From Thalassospiraceae bacterium LMO-JJ14 (GTDB lineage Bacteria; Pseudomonadota; Alphaproteobacteria; Rhodospirillales; Casp-alpha2): DNA of 64,000 nt. Shown here in pieces: positions 18,492 through 29,331 of this stretch (position 1 is the stretch's first letter; each line of letters opens with the position of its first letter). The translations under genes were made by a program, and so were the position numbers. The stretch is from positions 2,108,001-2,172,000 of the forward strand of contig CP134604.1 of assembly GCA_021555105.2 (NCBI GenBank), written 5' to 3'. Below the pieces are notes generated by a model that saw nothing but the letters and a program-made list of their open reading frames with translations, ran no database searches and had not been told where the DNA came from.

Positions 18492-20603
18492 ATGGGCAAG
18501 TGGATAAAAATCGCAGGCGGTGTCGTCGTTGTACTGATCGCCGTTGTTGTCGCCGGTGTTGCCATTCTGGGATCGATGGATTTTAACCAGTACAAGGGCG
18601 AAATCGCCACACAGGCTAAAAAAGCCACCGGACGTGATCTGCAGATTGCCGGTGACCTTAATCTGGAGATTTCTCTCAATCCCGCCATTGCCGTCAACGG
18701 TGTGACTTTTGCGAATGCGGATTGGGGCTCGAAACCGGCAATGCTGACGGTTGAACGCTTCGCTGCCGAGGTTTCGTTGCTGCCTTTGCTGAGCGGGCAA
18801 ATTGTTGTTAACCGGCTTTTGGTTGAAGGCGTCGATCTGCTGGCGGAAACCAACAAGGACGGCGTTGGTAACTGGGAATTTGCGCCAGGTGAAAAAGCTG
18901 CACCGGCCGAAAGCAGTGATGGCGCGACGACATTGCCGTCCGTTGACCAGGTCGTGATGCGCAATATCAAGGTCACCTACAAGGACGGCGTCACCGGCGA
19001 AGCGCATCAGGTCGCATTGGATGAACTGACGGCTGCCGCCGGGTCCACCGATGCACCGGTCAAGATCGACGCCAAGGGCAGCCTGAATGAAAAAGTCTTT
19101 ACGCTGGCCGGGACGCTTGGCTCCGTGGCGCAGATGACCTCCGCCGACGGCGTCTATCCGGTGGATATCGCTGCCGATGCGTTGGGGGTGAAAACCACCT
19201 ACAAGGGCACCCTTGGGACACCGGGCGGGGTCATCGCGGTTGATGGCCAGATTGCCGTCGCCGTGGCTTCGCTCAAAAAGACCCTGTTGGAAGCTTCGAG
19301 CCTTGTTCCGGCCCTGAAAGACGTGCCTGCGATCGGCGCCGACAAGATCGATCTCGCCTCCAAGGTGACGTTCGACGGCAAGAATGTCACGCTGGGCGGC
19401 ATGACCCTGCTGGCGGGCAAGACCGATCTGGCCGGGAATGTGACCGCGTCCATTGGCGGTCGTCCGAATGTCGACGTGACGTTAACGTCGAACCTGATCG
19501 ACCTCGACGAATTATTGCCGCCTTCGGAAAAGAAAGCCGAAGCGCCGGCTGAGAAGCCTGCCGACGGCCGTGTGTTTCCGAAAGACCCGTTGCCGCTTGA
19601 CGGTCTTAAATCTGCGGATGCCAAGGTAGCCTTCGACGGCAAGAAGATCATCGTGCAGGGCAATCATATCGACGACGTGTCGGTGCGCCTGACCCTCAAG
19701 GGCGGCAATCTGCAGATACAACCGTTCCAGGCAATGGTGGCAGGGACCAAGGTTTCAGGCAATGTCGGGCTGAATGGTGCCGTCAGCATGCCGACTTTGG
19801 CCGCCAAGTTGAGTGCAGCCGGGCTGGATTATGGCGAACTGCTGAAACAGCAGGGCATGACCGATATTGCATCGGGCAAGCTCGATGCCGATGTCGATGT
19901 CAAAGGGGCCGGCGGATCGGTTCGTGCCCTGATGGCGAGCCTGAACGGCATGCTGTTCGTGAAAACCGAAAACGGCAAGATCGACAGCAGTGCTCTGAAT
20001 ATCGTGTCGTCCGATGTGATGTCGGCACTGCCGGGGTTCAATTCCAAAGATGACAAAAAACTGCGCTGTGGTGTCGTCAATTTCGACATCAAGGACGGGA
20101 TCGCCAGCGCCAAGGCTCTGGTCTTCGAAACCGGCGGCCTGTCGGCAATCGGTGTCGGCACCGTCGATCTGCGTGAGGAAAAACTGAATCTCCTCGTCGA
20201 CCCGCGTGCCAAACAGACAAGCCTTGCGAGTGCGGCTATCGTACCCGTGGCCATTACCGGCACTTTCCTTGAGCCGGAATGGGCGCTCGATAAAGCGGCA
20301 TTGGCCGGAAATGCAGCCAGTACCGTTGCCAAGGGGGCTGCAGCGTTTGCAACCATGGGGCTGTCATTGCTGGTTGAAAGTGCCGCCAAGCGTGCCGTGG
20401 GTGCCATTGATACCACCGATTACTGCACCCCGGCGCTTGCCGGAAAAACCGTTGTCCCAGGCAAGATGGAGCAAGCCGATAGTGGTAGTTCTACGTCATC
20501 CGGCAGTTCCGGCGAAACAGCACCGCCGAAACAGCAAGACAGCGGCAGCGGCGGTGTCGTCGACGGCGTGTCGAAAGGCCTCAAATCCCTGTTCGGCAAC
20601 TAG
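18492..20603 (+). CDS. AsmA-family protein
   Basis: The 703-residue protein has one N-terminal membrane anchor (about residues 6-27) followed by a long beta-rich periplasmic region. The N-terminal AsmA domain (DFNQYKGEIATQAKKATGRDLQIAGDLNL, VNGVTFANADWGSKPAML) and the C-terminal AsmA-like repeat (GLSAIGVGTVDLREEKLNLLVDPRAKQ) are visible. AsmA-like proteins are thought to bridge the envelope and affect lipid transport to the outer membrane. It starts five bases after the HAD gene and ends ten bases before ATP12, so the three probably share a transcript. Confidence 0.9.
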   Translation: MGKWIKIAGGVVVVLIAVVVAGVAILGSMDFNQYKGEIATQAKKATGRDLQIAGDLNLEISLNPAIAVNGVTFANADWGSKPAMLTVERFAAEVSLLPLLSGQIVVNRLLVEGVDLLAETNKDGVGNWEFAPGEKAAPAESSDGATTLPSVDQVVMRNIKVTYKDGVTGEAHQVALDELTAAAGSTDAPVKIDAKGSLNEKVFTLAGTLGSVAQMTSADGVYPVDIAADALGVKTTYKGTLGTPGGVIAVDGQIAVAVASLKKTLLEASSLVPALKDVPAIGADKIDLASKVTFDGKNVTLGGMTLLAGKTDLAGNVTASIGGRPNVDVTLTSNLIDLDELLPPSEKKAEAPAEKPADGRVFPKDPLPLDGLKSADAKVAFDGKKIIVQGNHIDDVSVRLTLKGGNLQIQPFQAMVAGTKVSGNVGLNGAVSMPTLAAKLSAAGLDYGELLKQQGMTDIASGKLDADVDVKGAGGSVRALMASLNGMLFVKTENGKIDSSALNIVSSDVMSALPGFNSKDDKKLRCGVVNFDIKDGIASAKALVFETGGLSAIGVGTVDLREEKLNLLVDPRAKQTSLASAAIVPVAITGTFLEPEWALDKAALAGNAASTVAKGAAAFATMGLSLLVESAAKRAVGAIDTTDYCTPALAGKTVVPGKMEQADSGSSTSSGSSGETAPPKQQDSGSGGVVDGVSKGLKSLFGN

Positions 20604-20613
20604 AGCCTGAGAC

Positions 20614-21366
20614 ATGGCTGACGACACACCCGCAGCGAAGGCGCGGGACAAAACGGCCGCGCTCCGTAAGCGGTTTTATAAATCGGTTGGTGTCGAGCCG
20701 GGAGACGATGGTTTCCTGATAAAGCTCGACGGCCACCCGGTTAAAACCCCTGGAAAAGCGGATGTCCTGCTCAGTGCCCGCGCTTTGGCCGATGCGATTG
20801 CGGAGGAATGGGATGCGCAAGTTGAAAAAATCAATCCGCATTCCATGCCATTGACGCAAATCGCCTGCACGGCCATCGATAAGGTCGCGCCGAACCGAAC
20901 CGAGATTCGCGACCAGATGGTGCGCTTCGCCAATGCGGATTTACTGTGCTATCGGGCCGAAACACCCATGGACCTTGCGCAACGCCAACATAATACCTGG
21001 CAGCCGGTGCTGGACTGGCTTGCCGATGCGCACGGGATTGCGCTTGCAACCTCGACGGCGCTGATTGCCGAAGACCAGGATCCGGGATCGCTGCGGGCGG
21101 CTATGGTCGCCGTTGGTGCGCTCGACGATCATGAACTCGCGGCAATGGCCGTGCTGACGCAGGCACTGGGATCGTTCGCGCTGGCCATGGCAGTGGTGCA
21201 CGGGCACCTGGACTGGGAAGCAGCGACGGGCGCATCGCAACTCGACGAGAAATTCCAAAGTGAATTGTGGGGCGAGGACCGCGAAGCTGTGCAGCGCCTG
21301 CGAGTACTCAGAGATGATATCGCGGCAGCAGCGCGTTACCTTACCTTGCACCGCACAAAAAATTAG
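20614..21366 (+). CDS. ATP12-family F1-ATPase assembly chaperone
   Basis: The 250-residue protein matches the ATP12 family: [27 protein letters not shown] at the start, [25 protein letters not shown], and [12 protein letters not shown] with [14 protein letters not shown]. In mitochondria ATP12 binds the F1 alpha subunit before assembly; the bacterial homologue is largely confined to alphaproteobacteria. It is soluble, with no signal peptide. It follows the AsmA gene closely and precedes pccB. Confidence 0.93.
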   Translation: MADDTPAAKARDKTAALRKRFYKSVGVEPGDDGFLIKLDGHPVKTPGKADVLLSARALADAIAEEWDAQVEKINPHSMPLTQIACTAIDKVAPNRTEIRDQMVRFANADLLCYRAETPMDLAQRQHNTWQPVLDWLADAHGIALATSTALIAEDQDPGSLRAAMVAVGALDDHELAAMAVLTQALGSFALAMAVVHGHLDWEAATGASQLDEKFQSELWGEDREAVQRLRVLRDDIAAAARYLTLHRTKN

Positions 21367-21415
21367 GGAACATTCACCGGGTATAGCCGATTATAAGAAA
21401 TTTGAGGATACAGCC

Positions 21416-22948
<1,533 letters not shown>

Positions 22949-22954
22949 TAAGCT

Positions 22955-23545
22955 TTAAGCCTCGCGTACCATTAACGCCGCATGGCCGGTGTGATGGATC
23001 AGTTCATGATACTCGACAGGGCGGCGTTTTCGGGTTTCGAACCCTTCACGCTCATAAAGCCGGTAAGCGCCTTCGTTATCTTCGAAGCAGATGAGGCTGA
23101 TTTTTTTCATACCCTCGGCGCGGGCGCGCTTATAGGCGAAATCCAGAAGTCGCGTGCCGACGCCCGAGCCTCTGTATTCACCGAATAGCGCCAATCCTGA
23201 AATATACAGGCTCTTCGGTTCTTCCAACTCGGCAAACGGACGTAAAATCGGATCCATGTCTTCGGGCGCATGCCCGACATCGTCACCCATCACATAGGCG
23301 TGCAGCATACCAACGGGTTGACCGTCGATTTCGGCGATGTCGCAATTTTGATACGAGAAATCGACACCTTCGCGGAGGTAGCGCTTGGCGCCCCGTTCAA
23401 CCAGGGAAAGCCCCTCGTATTCGGGGCCTTCAAGCTGACTCCAGACGTAATCCGCGACTCCTTCGGATGATATCTGGAAAAGCTCCGCAATGACCCTTAC
23501 ATCCGCCCGTGTCGCCGGTCGGAATGTCACCTTGTTTGCTGACAT
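22955..23545 (-). CDS. GNAT-family N-acetyltransferase
   Basis: The 196-residue protein fits the GNAT fold, with acetyl-CoA-binding motif A around ALFGEYRGSGVGTRLLDFAYKRA and the later ISLICFEDNEGAYRLYEREGFE. The substrate cannot be told. The start at 23545 is supported by GGGAG eight bases upstream on this strand. It is convergent with pccB, with six bases between the stops. Confidence 0.88.
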   Translation of the reverse strand: MSANKVTFRPATRADVRVIAELFQISSEGVADYVWSQLEGPEYEGLSLVERGAKRYLREGVDFSYQNCDIAEIDGQPVGMLHAYVMGDDVGHAPEDMDPILRPFAELEEPKSLYISGLALFGEYRGSGVGTRLLDFAYKRARAEGMKKISLICFEDNEGAYRLYEREGFETRKRRPVEYHELIHHTGHAALMVREA

Positions 23546-23686
23546 ATTCTTAACTCCCACCCCGGGTTCGCACCCACTCAATCGCATTCGAAACGGACTC
23601 TCAACGGCCCTTGGATGCGATGAATATTTTTCCCGTTAGTCGAATTGTAGGTTAAAATGGCGGACGATGCCAATTCGCTTATACAC

Positions 23687-24631
23687 TTATTCCTGCTTGC
23701 CGCTTGAAGGTTTGATAACGCCGCTTTGTGTCGAAATTATGCCGTAGTGTTCAATGCGACGATGGCGGCCGAAGTCAAAAACAGTGGATTTGCCGAATTT
23801 GGTGTCATCAAGATCAATTTCGGCGATGACCAGCTCATCGTTCTCGGTTTCAGCCATGGCGATGATTTCGCCACTGGGCGCGACGATGCAGCTTTCCGCG
23901 AACATGTGATGACCGTCCTCGGTGCCGGCCTTGGCGGATGCGGCGATGAAGGTTGCGTTCTGATAGGCGCCGGCCTGCAGCGTCAGACGGTTATGAAACT
24001 TTCGCATGTCGGCGCTTTCTTCTGCATTCTGGGAATTTTCCGAAGGCGTGTTGTACCCAAGCATTACCAGTTCGACACCCTTGAGGCCCATAACGCGGAA
24101 TGTCTCGGGCCAGCGACGGTCGTTACAGATACACATGCCCATGGTGCCGCCCATGGTTTCCCAGACCGGGAAGCCGAGATTGCCCGGCTCGAAATAGCGT
24201 TTTTCCAGATGCTGAAAGGCACGTTCAGGGTCGAACGCATCATGCCCGGGCAGATGGACCTTGCGGTATTTGCCGACGATCGCGCCGCTCTTGTCGACAA
24301 GGATCGACGTATTGAAGTGCTGGCCTTCTGAGGTCAGTTCGCCATAACCCAGATAAAAGCCTACACCACGCTCACGCGCCATATCGAACAGTGGCTGTGT
24401 CGCGGCATTCGGCATCTCGCGCTCGAACCAGTGATCCATTTCTGCCCGGTCTTCCGCGTAATAGCGCGGGAAGAATGTCGTTAGCGCGATCTCGGTAAAG
24501 ACGACGATATCCGCCCCTTGATCGGCGGCGTCCGACAGCATCTTGCATAGCCTTGCGACATTGGCCTGACGGGGATCGGATTTCTGAACCGCACCGGATT
24601 GGGCAACGGCGATGACTAACGGACGTGGCAT
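23687..24631 (-). CDS. Carbon-nitrogen hydrolase, N-carbamoyl-D-amino-acid-hydrolase-like
   Basis: The 314-residue nitrilase-superfamily protein has catalytic Glu47 (FTEIALTTFFPR), Lys124 (GKYRKVHLPGH) and Cys169 (CICNDRRWPETFRVMG). The CNDRRWPE segment, RYFEPGNLGFPV and the C-terminal FDFGRHRRIEHYG closely resemble N-carbamoyl-D-amino acid hydrolase of Agrobacterium, which releases the D-amino acid, CO2 and ammonia. No hydantoinase gene accompanies it, so the natural substrate may differ. It is on the minus strand between a GNAT and a GGDEF gene. Confidence 0.88.
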   Translation of the reverse strand: MPRPLVIAVAQSGAVQKSDPRQANVARLCKMLSDAADQGADIVVFTEIALTTFFPRYYAEDRAEMDHWFEREMPNAATQPLFDMARERGVGFYLGYGELTSEGQHFNTSILVDKSGAIVGKYRKVHLPGHDAFDPERAFQHLEKRYFEPGNLGFPVWETMGGTMGMCICNDRRWPETFRVMGLKGVELVMLGYNTPSENSQNAEESADMRKFHNRLTLQAGAYQNATFIAASAKAGTEDGHHMFAESCIVAPSGEIIAMAETENDELVIAEIDLDDTKFGKSTVFDFGRHRRIEHYGIISTQSGVIKPSSGKQE

Positions 24632-24678
24632 GTACGGGACACTCGTGAATAATTCTCGGGACGGAAAAACAGCTTCTA

Positions 24679-25596
24679 TCAGGCACGCTTGAGTTGAGCT
24701 TTATGCGGCTCATCGAAGACGGCGCGATTGCGGCCCTGTGCCTTGGCGGTATAGAGCGCACGGTCTGCGCGGTCGAGTACTTCCTCTATCTTGAAATCTT
24801 TCCCCGTAGCACAGGCAATGCCGATGCTGATGGTATATTTCACGTCGCCTTTTTCGGAATCAACAACGCTGTCTTCAATACTGGCGCGCAGACGCTCGGC
24901 GATGATCTTGGCCATATCTTCGTTGGCGCCGGGCAGGACCACGGCGAATTCCTCACCGCCGTAGCGCCCGACGATATCCGTTTTACGAAATATCTTTCGG
25001 CAATTGTCGGCAAGGTCACGCAGCACGTCATCGCCGATGGCATGCCCATAGGTGTCGTTGACCTTTTTGAAGTAATCGGCGTCGGCCATCATGACGCTGA
25101 CAATATGACCTTCGCGCTTGGCGCGTTCTTCCTCGTGATGGGCGAGGGTAAAGAATTCGCGGCGATTAACGAGGCCCGTCAGTTCGTCGCGGGTCGCCAT
25201 GTCGATCAGACGTTTTTCGAATGCCTTGCGCTCTGTGATATCCGTGTAAAGCGTGATCACCCCGCCGCCGGGGATCGGATTCGCACGCACACTAAGGATG
25301 CGGCCGCCATCCAGCTCGCGCTCGAAGAATTGAGGTTTACCTTCGCGCGACGCATCCAATTGCTGCATCAAAAGCGAACCGGGATCGAAAACGTCATCTT
25401 CCTCGAGCTCGTGTAGTGAATCGCCTACGCCGATCGGATGATTGTCAATGCCGAGGTATTCCGCCGCCTGTGTATTGAAAAGCACCAGCTTGTCATTGGC
25501 GTCAATGATGGTGATGCCTTCGGAAAGCCTGTCCAGGCTTTGGATGATCAACTCCCAATTCTCTGCCGCGACGTGATCTTCGTTAAGCCCTGCCAT
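24679..25596 (-). CDS. PAS-GGDEF diguanylate cyclase
   Basis: The 305-residue protein has an N-terminal PAS-type domain (about 12-125, including LSEGITIIDANDKLVLFNTQAAEYLG and a PAC-like segment). A GGDEF domain follows with active-site GGEEF at residues 213-217 and an inhibitory-site RKTD at 204-207. The motif is intact, so synthesis of cyclic di-GMP with product inhibition is expected. No membrane segment is present. The start at 25596 has AAGG upstream. It is divergent from the EamA transporter gene. Confidence 0.93.
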   Translation of the reverse strand: MAGLNEDHVAAENWELIIQSLDRLSEGITIIDANDKLVLFNTQAAEYLGIDNHPIGVGDSLHELEEDDVFDPGSLLMQQLDASREGKPQFFERELDGGRILSVRANPIPGGGVITLYTDITERKAFEKRLIDMATRDELTGLVNRREFFTLAHHEEERAKREGHIVSVMMADADYFKKVNDTYGHAIGDDVLRDLADNCRKIFRKTDIVGRYGGEEFAVVLPGANEDMAKIIAERLRASIEDSVVDSEKGDVKYTISIGIACATGKDFKIEEVLDRADRALYTAKAQGRNRAVFDEPHKAQLKRA

Positions 25597-25694
25597 GCTT
25601 TTACCTTGTGAAATTTCTTGTTCCGGATTGGAACGGCTTCATTTTCTCTCTCGCCATTCCCATATTGGATTGGCATATGCGATTGCTCAGGATT

Positions 25695-25730
25695 GATTAG
25701 CACAAATTTACATAAAATGTAGTGCTAATC
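25695..25730. promoter_or_regulatory. Long interrupted palindrome, probable operator
   Basis: GATTAGCAC (25695-25703) and GTGCTAATC (25722-25730) are perfect nine-base arms. Between them TACAT and ATGTA form a second inverted repeat separated by AAA. It lies in the divergent region between the GGDEF gene and the EamA transporter gene and covers the GTG otherwise usable as transporter start. An operator is the natural reading; the regulator is unknown. Confidence 0.6.
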
Positions 25731-26672
25731 ATTAAAATATGGACGATTGATATCATTACAGAGAATCAAGAAAGCACGTCACAGGCATTGCCGCACCGTG
25801 CAATTTTAATCGCGACACTGTGGGCCGCCTGTGCAACCTGCCTGTTTGCCTTCATGTGGGTGTTGCCGAAATTCGTCGGGCAGAGTGTGCCTGCGGTGCA
25901 GGTGGCATGTCTGCGCTATGCGGCAGGGGCGGTATGCATTGCGCCTTTCTTTGTGGCGGAAATCGTTCGCAATGTTCCGGCACAGCCAGTTGAACCGCAG
26001 AAAGGCCGCTTGTTTTTGCTGCATCTAGCACGTGCGGCATGCGGTGTGACCTCTTTGGCGTTCGGAACGTATGCGGTCACGCGTATCCCGCTCGCCAATG
26101 TTCAGGCAATTGCCATGACTAACGGCGTGTTCACGGTTCTGTTCGCGTTTATCTTCCTACGTGAACGAGCCGGTTGGCGGGAATTGCTCGCCGGGGCAAT
26201 TGCGCTTTGCGGGGCATTGATCGTTGCCGGGCCGGGAACACAGGAAGCTGCCGGCTGGGCACTGGCAGGCGTATTGGCAGCATTCGCGCAGGCGATTACA
26301 TGGGGAGGCGAGGTCGTGCTGTTGCGTGCCACTGCTGCCCGCGAAAGCGCCAGCCGTATCCTGTTCAAGGTAAATGCCATGGCGGCTTTGATGGTGTTTC
26401 TGGTTGGCGTGTGGTTCTGGGAGAGCCTGACGCTCGATGCCTTTTTGCTGATCGCGGCCATGGGGCCGATCGCCATCATCGGCCAGCTTTGTAACATCCG
26501 TGCGTTTCGCGTTGCCGATGCGACGACCTTGGTCCCCGTACGCTACAGCGGCATTATCTTCGCGGCTATTTTCGGGCTGCTGCTGTTTGATGAATGGCCG
26601 GCATCGAGCGCAATTGTCGGCGCCGCGATGATCGTCGGTGGCGCCATGTGGCTGGCGCTACGTAAGTCATGA
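25722..26672 (+). CDS. EamA/DMT-family transporter
   Basis: The protein is up to 316 residues with about ten hydrophobic segments in two EamA repeats (first about 25-165, second about 180-310). EamA members export or import small metabolites; the substrate is unknown. The start is uncertain: GTG 25722 has no ribosome binding site and falls inside a palindrome. A TTG at 25788 would give a shorter N-terminus typical of the family. It is transcribed away from the GGDEF gene. Confidence 0.82.
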   Translation: MLIIKIWTIDIITENQESTSQALPHRAILIATLWAACATCLFAFMWVLPKFVGQSVPAVQVACLRYAAGAVCIAPFFVAEIVRNVPAQPVEPQKGRLFLLHLARAACGVTSLAFGTYAVTRIPLANVQAIAMTNGVFTVLFAFIFLRERAGWRELLAGAIALCGALIVAGPGTQEAAGWALAGVLAAFAQAITWGGEVVLLRATAARESASRILFKVNAMAALMVFLVGVWFWESLTLDAFLLIAAMGPIAIIGQLCNIRAFRVADATTLVPVRYSGIIFAAIFGLLLFDEWPASSAIVGAAMIVGGAMWLALRKS

Positions 26673-26715
26673 TTGCGACTGTTCCTAATCGAGATACATG
26701 GGCTAGTATCGACGG

Positions 26716-26958
26716 ATGACACGTGAACAATCCGGTGAAGGCTCAGCCCGTGCACGCAAGCGGCTGCGCGGTTTTGCACTGCACCTTGTGGTTTATTTAG
26801 CCGCTATGATCGTGCTGGTGCCGTACAACCTTATGGCAACGCCGGATGACCCATGGTTTGTGCTGCCAATGGTCGGTTGGGGGAGTGTGCTGGCGCTACA
26901 TGTTGCCTGGGTTATGGGGCTGCTGGACGATCTGCTGAAGAGCCTTTTTGGTGAGTAG
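26716..26958 (+). CDS. Small 2TM-domain membrane protein
   Basis: The 80-residue protein has a basic N-terminus (ARARKRLRGF) and two hydrophobic segments (HLVVYLAAMIVLVPYNLM and VLPMVGWGSVLALHVAWVM) joined by a DDPWF loop. This matches the 2TM domain family, found alone or fused to regulators. The function is unknown. It sits between the EamA gene and pccA. The start at 26716 is the only reasonable ATG. Confidence 0.75.
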   Translation: MTREQSGEGSARARKRLRGFALHLVVYLAAMIVLVPYNLMATPDDPWFVLPMVGWGSVLALHVAWVMGLLDDLLKSLFGE

Positions 26959-27044
26959 TATTTCGCGGCTGCAAAAAAACCTCGAAACCCCGTCCGCTGC
27001 GTCGTAAAACAGTGACCGGGAACCGGGTAACCAAGAGTAACACC

Positions 27045-29036
27045 ATGTTCAAAAAAATTCTGATCGCCAACCGGGGAGAGATTGCCTGCCGGGTCATCAA
27101 GTCGGCGCGTGCCATGGGCATTGCCACGGTTGCCGTCTATTCCGACGCCGATAAGGACGCGCTGCATGTGCAGATGGCCGACGAGGCCGTCAACATCGGC
27201 CCGGCGCCGACGGCGGAAAGCTATCTGGTCATCGACAATATCCTCGCCGCGATCGAGCAGACCGGCGCCGATGCCGTGCATCCGGGCTACGGCTTTTTGT
27301 CGGAGAACACCAAATTCGCCCAGGCACTGGAAAAAGCCGGCGTCGCCTTTATCGGTCCGGGCCCCAAGGCGATCACGGCGATGGGCGACAAGATTGAATC
27401 CAAGAAGCTCGCCAACGCTGCCAAGGTGTCGTGCGTGCCGGGCCACCCGGATGCCATCGCCGACGCCAAGGAAGCGGTCAAGGTCGCCAACGAGATCGGT
27501 TACCCGGTGATGCTGAAGGCATCGGCGGGTGGCGGCGGCAAGGGCATGCGTATCGCCTGGAACGCGGCGGAGGCCGAGGACGGGTTCATCCGCGCCACCA
27601 ACGAAGCCAAGTCGTCGTTCGGCGACGACCGTGTGTTCGTCGAAAAGTTCATCGAAGACCCGCGCCACATCGAAATCCAGATCATCGCCGACAAACACGG
27701 CAATACGGTCTATTTGGGCGAGCGCGAATGCTCGATCCAGCGCCGCCACCAGAAGGTCATCGAAGAAGCACCGTCGCCGTTCCTCGACGAGAAAACCCGC
27801 AAAGCCATGGGCGAGCAGGCCGTGGCGCTGGCTGCCGCCGTCGATTACCATTCGGCGGGGACGGTCGAGTTTATCGTCGACAAGGACAAGAACTTCTTCT
27901 TCCTGGAAATGAACACACGCCTGCAGGTCGAACACCCGGTGACGGAATACATCACCGGTCTCGACCTCGTCGAACTGATGATCCGTGTCGCCGACGGTGA
28001 AAAGCTGCCGTTCACGCAAAAGGATGTAAAGCTCACCGGCTGGGCCATCGAAAGCCGGATTTACGCCGAAGACCCGTTCCGCAACTTCCTGCCGTCGATC
28101 GGGCGTCTGGTGAACTACCGCCCGCCGGTCGAGGAACCCGACGCCGTACGTGTCGACACGGGGGTCTACGAAGGCGGCGAGATTTCCATGTACTATGACC
28201 CGATGATCGCCAAGCTGATCACCTACGGGCCGGACCGTGAAGCGGCGACGGAACGTATGCAGCGCGCCTTGGACGAGTTCCTCATTGAAGGCGTGCAGCA
28301 CAACATCCCGTTCCTGAACGCACTGATGACGCATCCGCGCTTTATCGAGGGACGGCTGACCACCAACCTGATCGCCGAGGAATATCCCGACGGCTTTAAC
28401 CCGGCCGACACGGCGCCGAAGGACCCGAAGATCTTCGCCGCCGTCGCCGCCGTCATGCATGCGGCTTACCAGGCCCGTGCGGCACGGATTTCCGGACAGA
28501 TCGCCGCTCATTCGCGCCGCGTGTCGTCCGACTGGATCGTTATTTTCGCCGAAGGGGAGCACCGCGCCCGTGTCGGCGATGCGTCGGACAGTACGGTCAG
28601 CCTGACCGTCGACGGCGAAGACATGACCGTCAAGACCGACTGGCAACTGGGCGAGCCGCTGTTCCGCGCCGACGTCAACGGTGAGATGGTTTGCTTCCAG
28701 GTCCAGCGTTCGACGGTTGCCTACATTATCTCGCAGGGGGGGATTCGTGCCGAAGCCTGGGTGCTGTCACCGCACGTCGCCGAGCTGAATGCGCTGATGC
28801 CGGTCAAGGAGCCGCCCGACACGTCGAAGCTTCTGCTGTCGCCGATGCCGGGGCTGCTGGTCTCCGTCGCCGTCGAGGTCGGACAAGAAGTGAAGTCCGG
28901 CGAAGAACTGTGTGTGGTCGAGGCGATGAAGATGGAAAACGTGCTCCGGGCCGAAAAGGACTGTATCGTCGCCGCGGTCAAGGCCGAGGCCGGCTCGAAC
29001 CTCGCCGTCGACCAGATCATTCTCGAATTCGAGTAA
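27045..29036 (+). CDS. pccA: Propionyl-CoA carboxylase alpha subunit (biotin carboxylase and carrier)
   Basis: The 663-residue protein starts [18 protein letters not shown]. It has the biotin carboxylase domain (about 1-445, [13 protein letters not shown] and [14 protein letters not shown]) and a PCC-type middle domain. The C-terminal biotinyl domain carries Lys629 in EAMKMEN. With PccB it converts propionyl-CoA to methylmalonyl-CoA. The frame is open to 27012, but the conserved N-terminus begins at 27045. It heads a run of close genes (acylphosphatase, MaoC, DUF2478). Confidence 0.96.
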   Translation: MFKKILIANRGEIACRVIKSARAMGIATVAVYSDADKDALHVQMADEAVNIGPAPTAESYLVIDNILAAIEQTGADAVHPGYGFLSENTKFAQALEKAGVAFIGPGPKAITAMGDKIESKKLANAAKVSCVPGHPDAIADAKEAVKVANEIGYPVMLKASAGGGGKGMRIAWNAAEAEDGFIRATNEAKSSFGDDRVFVEKFIEDPRHIEIQIIADKHGNTVYLGERECSIQRRHQKVIEEAPSPFLDEKTRKAMGEQAVALAAAVDYHSAGTVEFIVDKDKNFFFLEMNTRLQVEHPVTEYITGLDLVELMIRVADGEKLPFTQKDVKLTGWAIESRIYAEDPFRNFLPSIGRLVNYRPPVEEPDAVRVDTGVYEGGEISMYYDPMIAKLITYGPDREAATERMQRALDEFLIEGVQHNIPFLNALMTHPRFIEGRLTTNLIAEEYPDGFNPADTAPKDPKIFAAVAAVMHAAYQARAARISGQIAAHSRRVSSDWIVIFAEGEHRARVGDASDSTVSLTVDGEDMTVKTDWQLGEPLFRADVNGEMVCFQVQRSTVAYIISQGGIRAEAWVLSPHVAELNALMPVKEPPDTSKLLLSPMPGLLVSVAVEVGQEVKSGEELCVVEAMKMENVLRAEKDCIVAAVKAEAGSNLAVDQIILEFE

Positions 29037-29040
29037 GGCG

Positions 29041-29322
29041 TTGCCCGCGCGTGCCGTCCACGTCTATATCGAAGGACGCGTACAGGGCGTTTGGTATCGC
29101 GGCTGGACGGTACAGCAGGCGGAAAATCTCGGCCTTGCCGGATGGGTCCGGAACCGCCGGGACGGACGTGTCGAGGCGGTCTTTTGCGGCGATACGGATG
29201 CAATCGATACCATGATCACGCTTTGCCGATCCGGCCCGCCACTGGCGCGGGTCGATAACATCATCGTATCGCAAGCCAAGGCCGACGGTCTGGGCAGCTT
29301 CGATACCCGGCCGACGGTTTGA
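29041..29322 (+). CDS. acyP: Acylphosphatase
   Basis: The 93-residue protein carries the acylphosphatase signature VYIEGRVQGVWYRGWTVQQAENLGLAGWVRN. The catalytic Arg (YRGW) and Asn (VRNR) are present. It hydrolyses carboxyl-phosphate bonds of small molecules. The start is TTG, four bases after the pccA stop, with TAAGGCG in front, so it is probably translated from the pccA transcript. Confidence 0.92.
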   Translation: MPARAVHVYIEGRVQGVWYRGWTVQQAENLGLAGWVRNRRDGRVEAVFCGDTDAIDTMITLCRSGPPLARVDNIIVSQAKADGLGSFDTRPTV

Positions 29323-29331
29323 GGGGGATAC

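Noticed and set aside
26793-28646. 617-codon open frame on the minus strand opposite pccA
   Set aside because: It is the antisense shadow of a strongly conserved gene with high third-position GC, has no family resemblance and no ribosome binding site.
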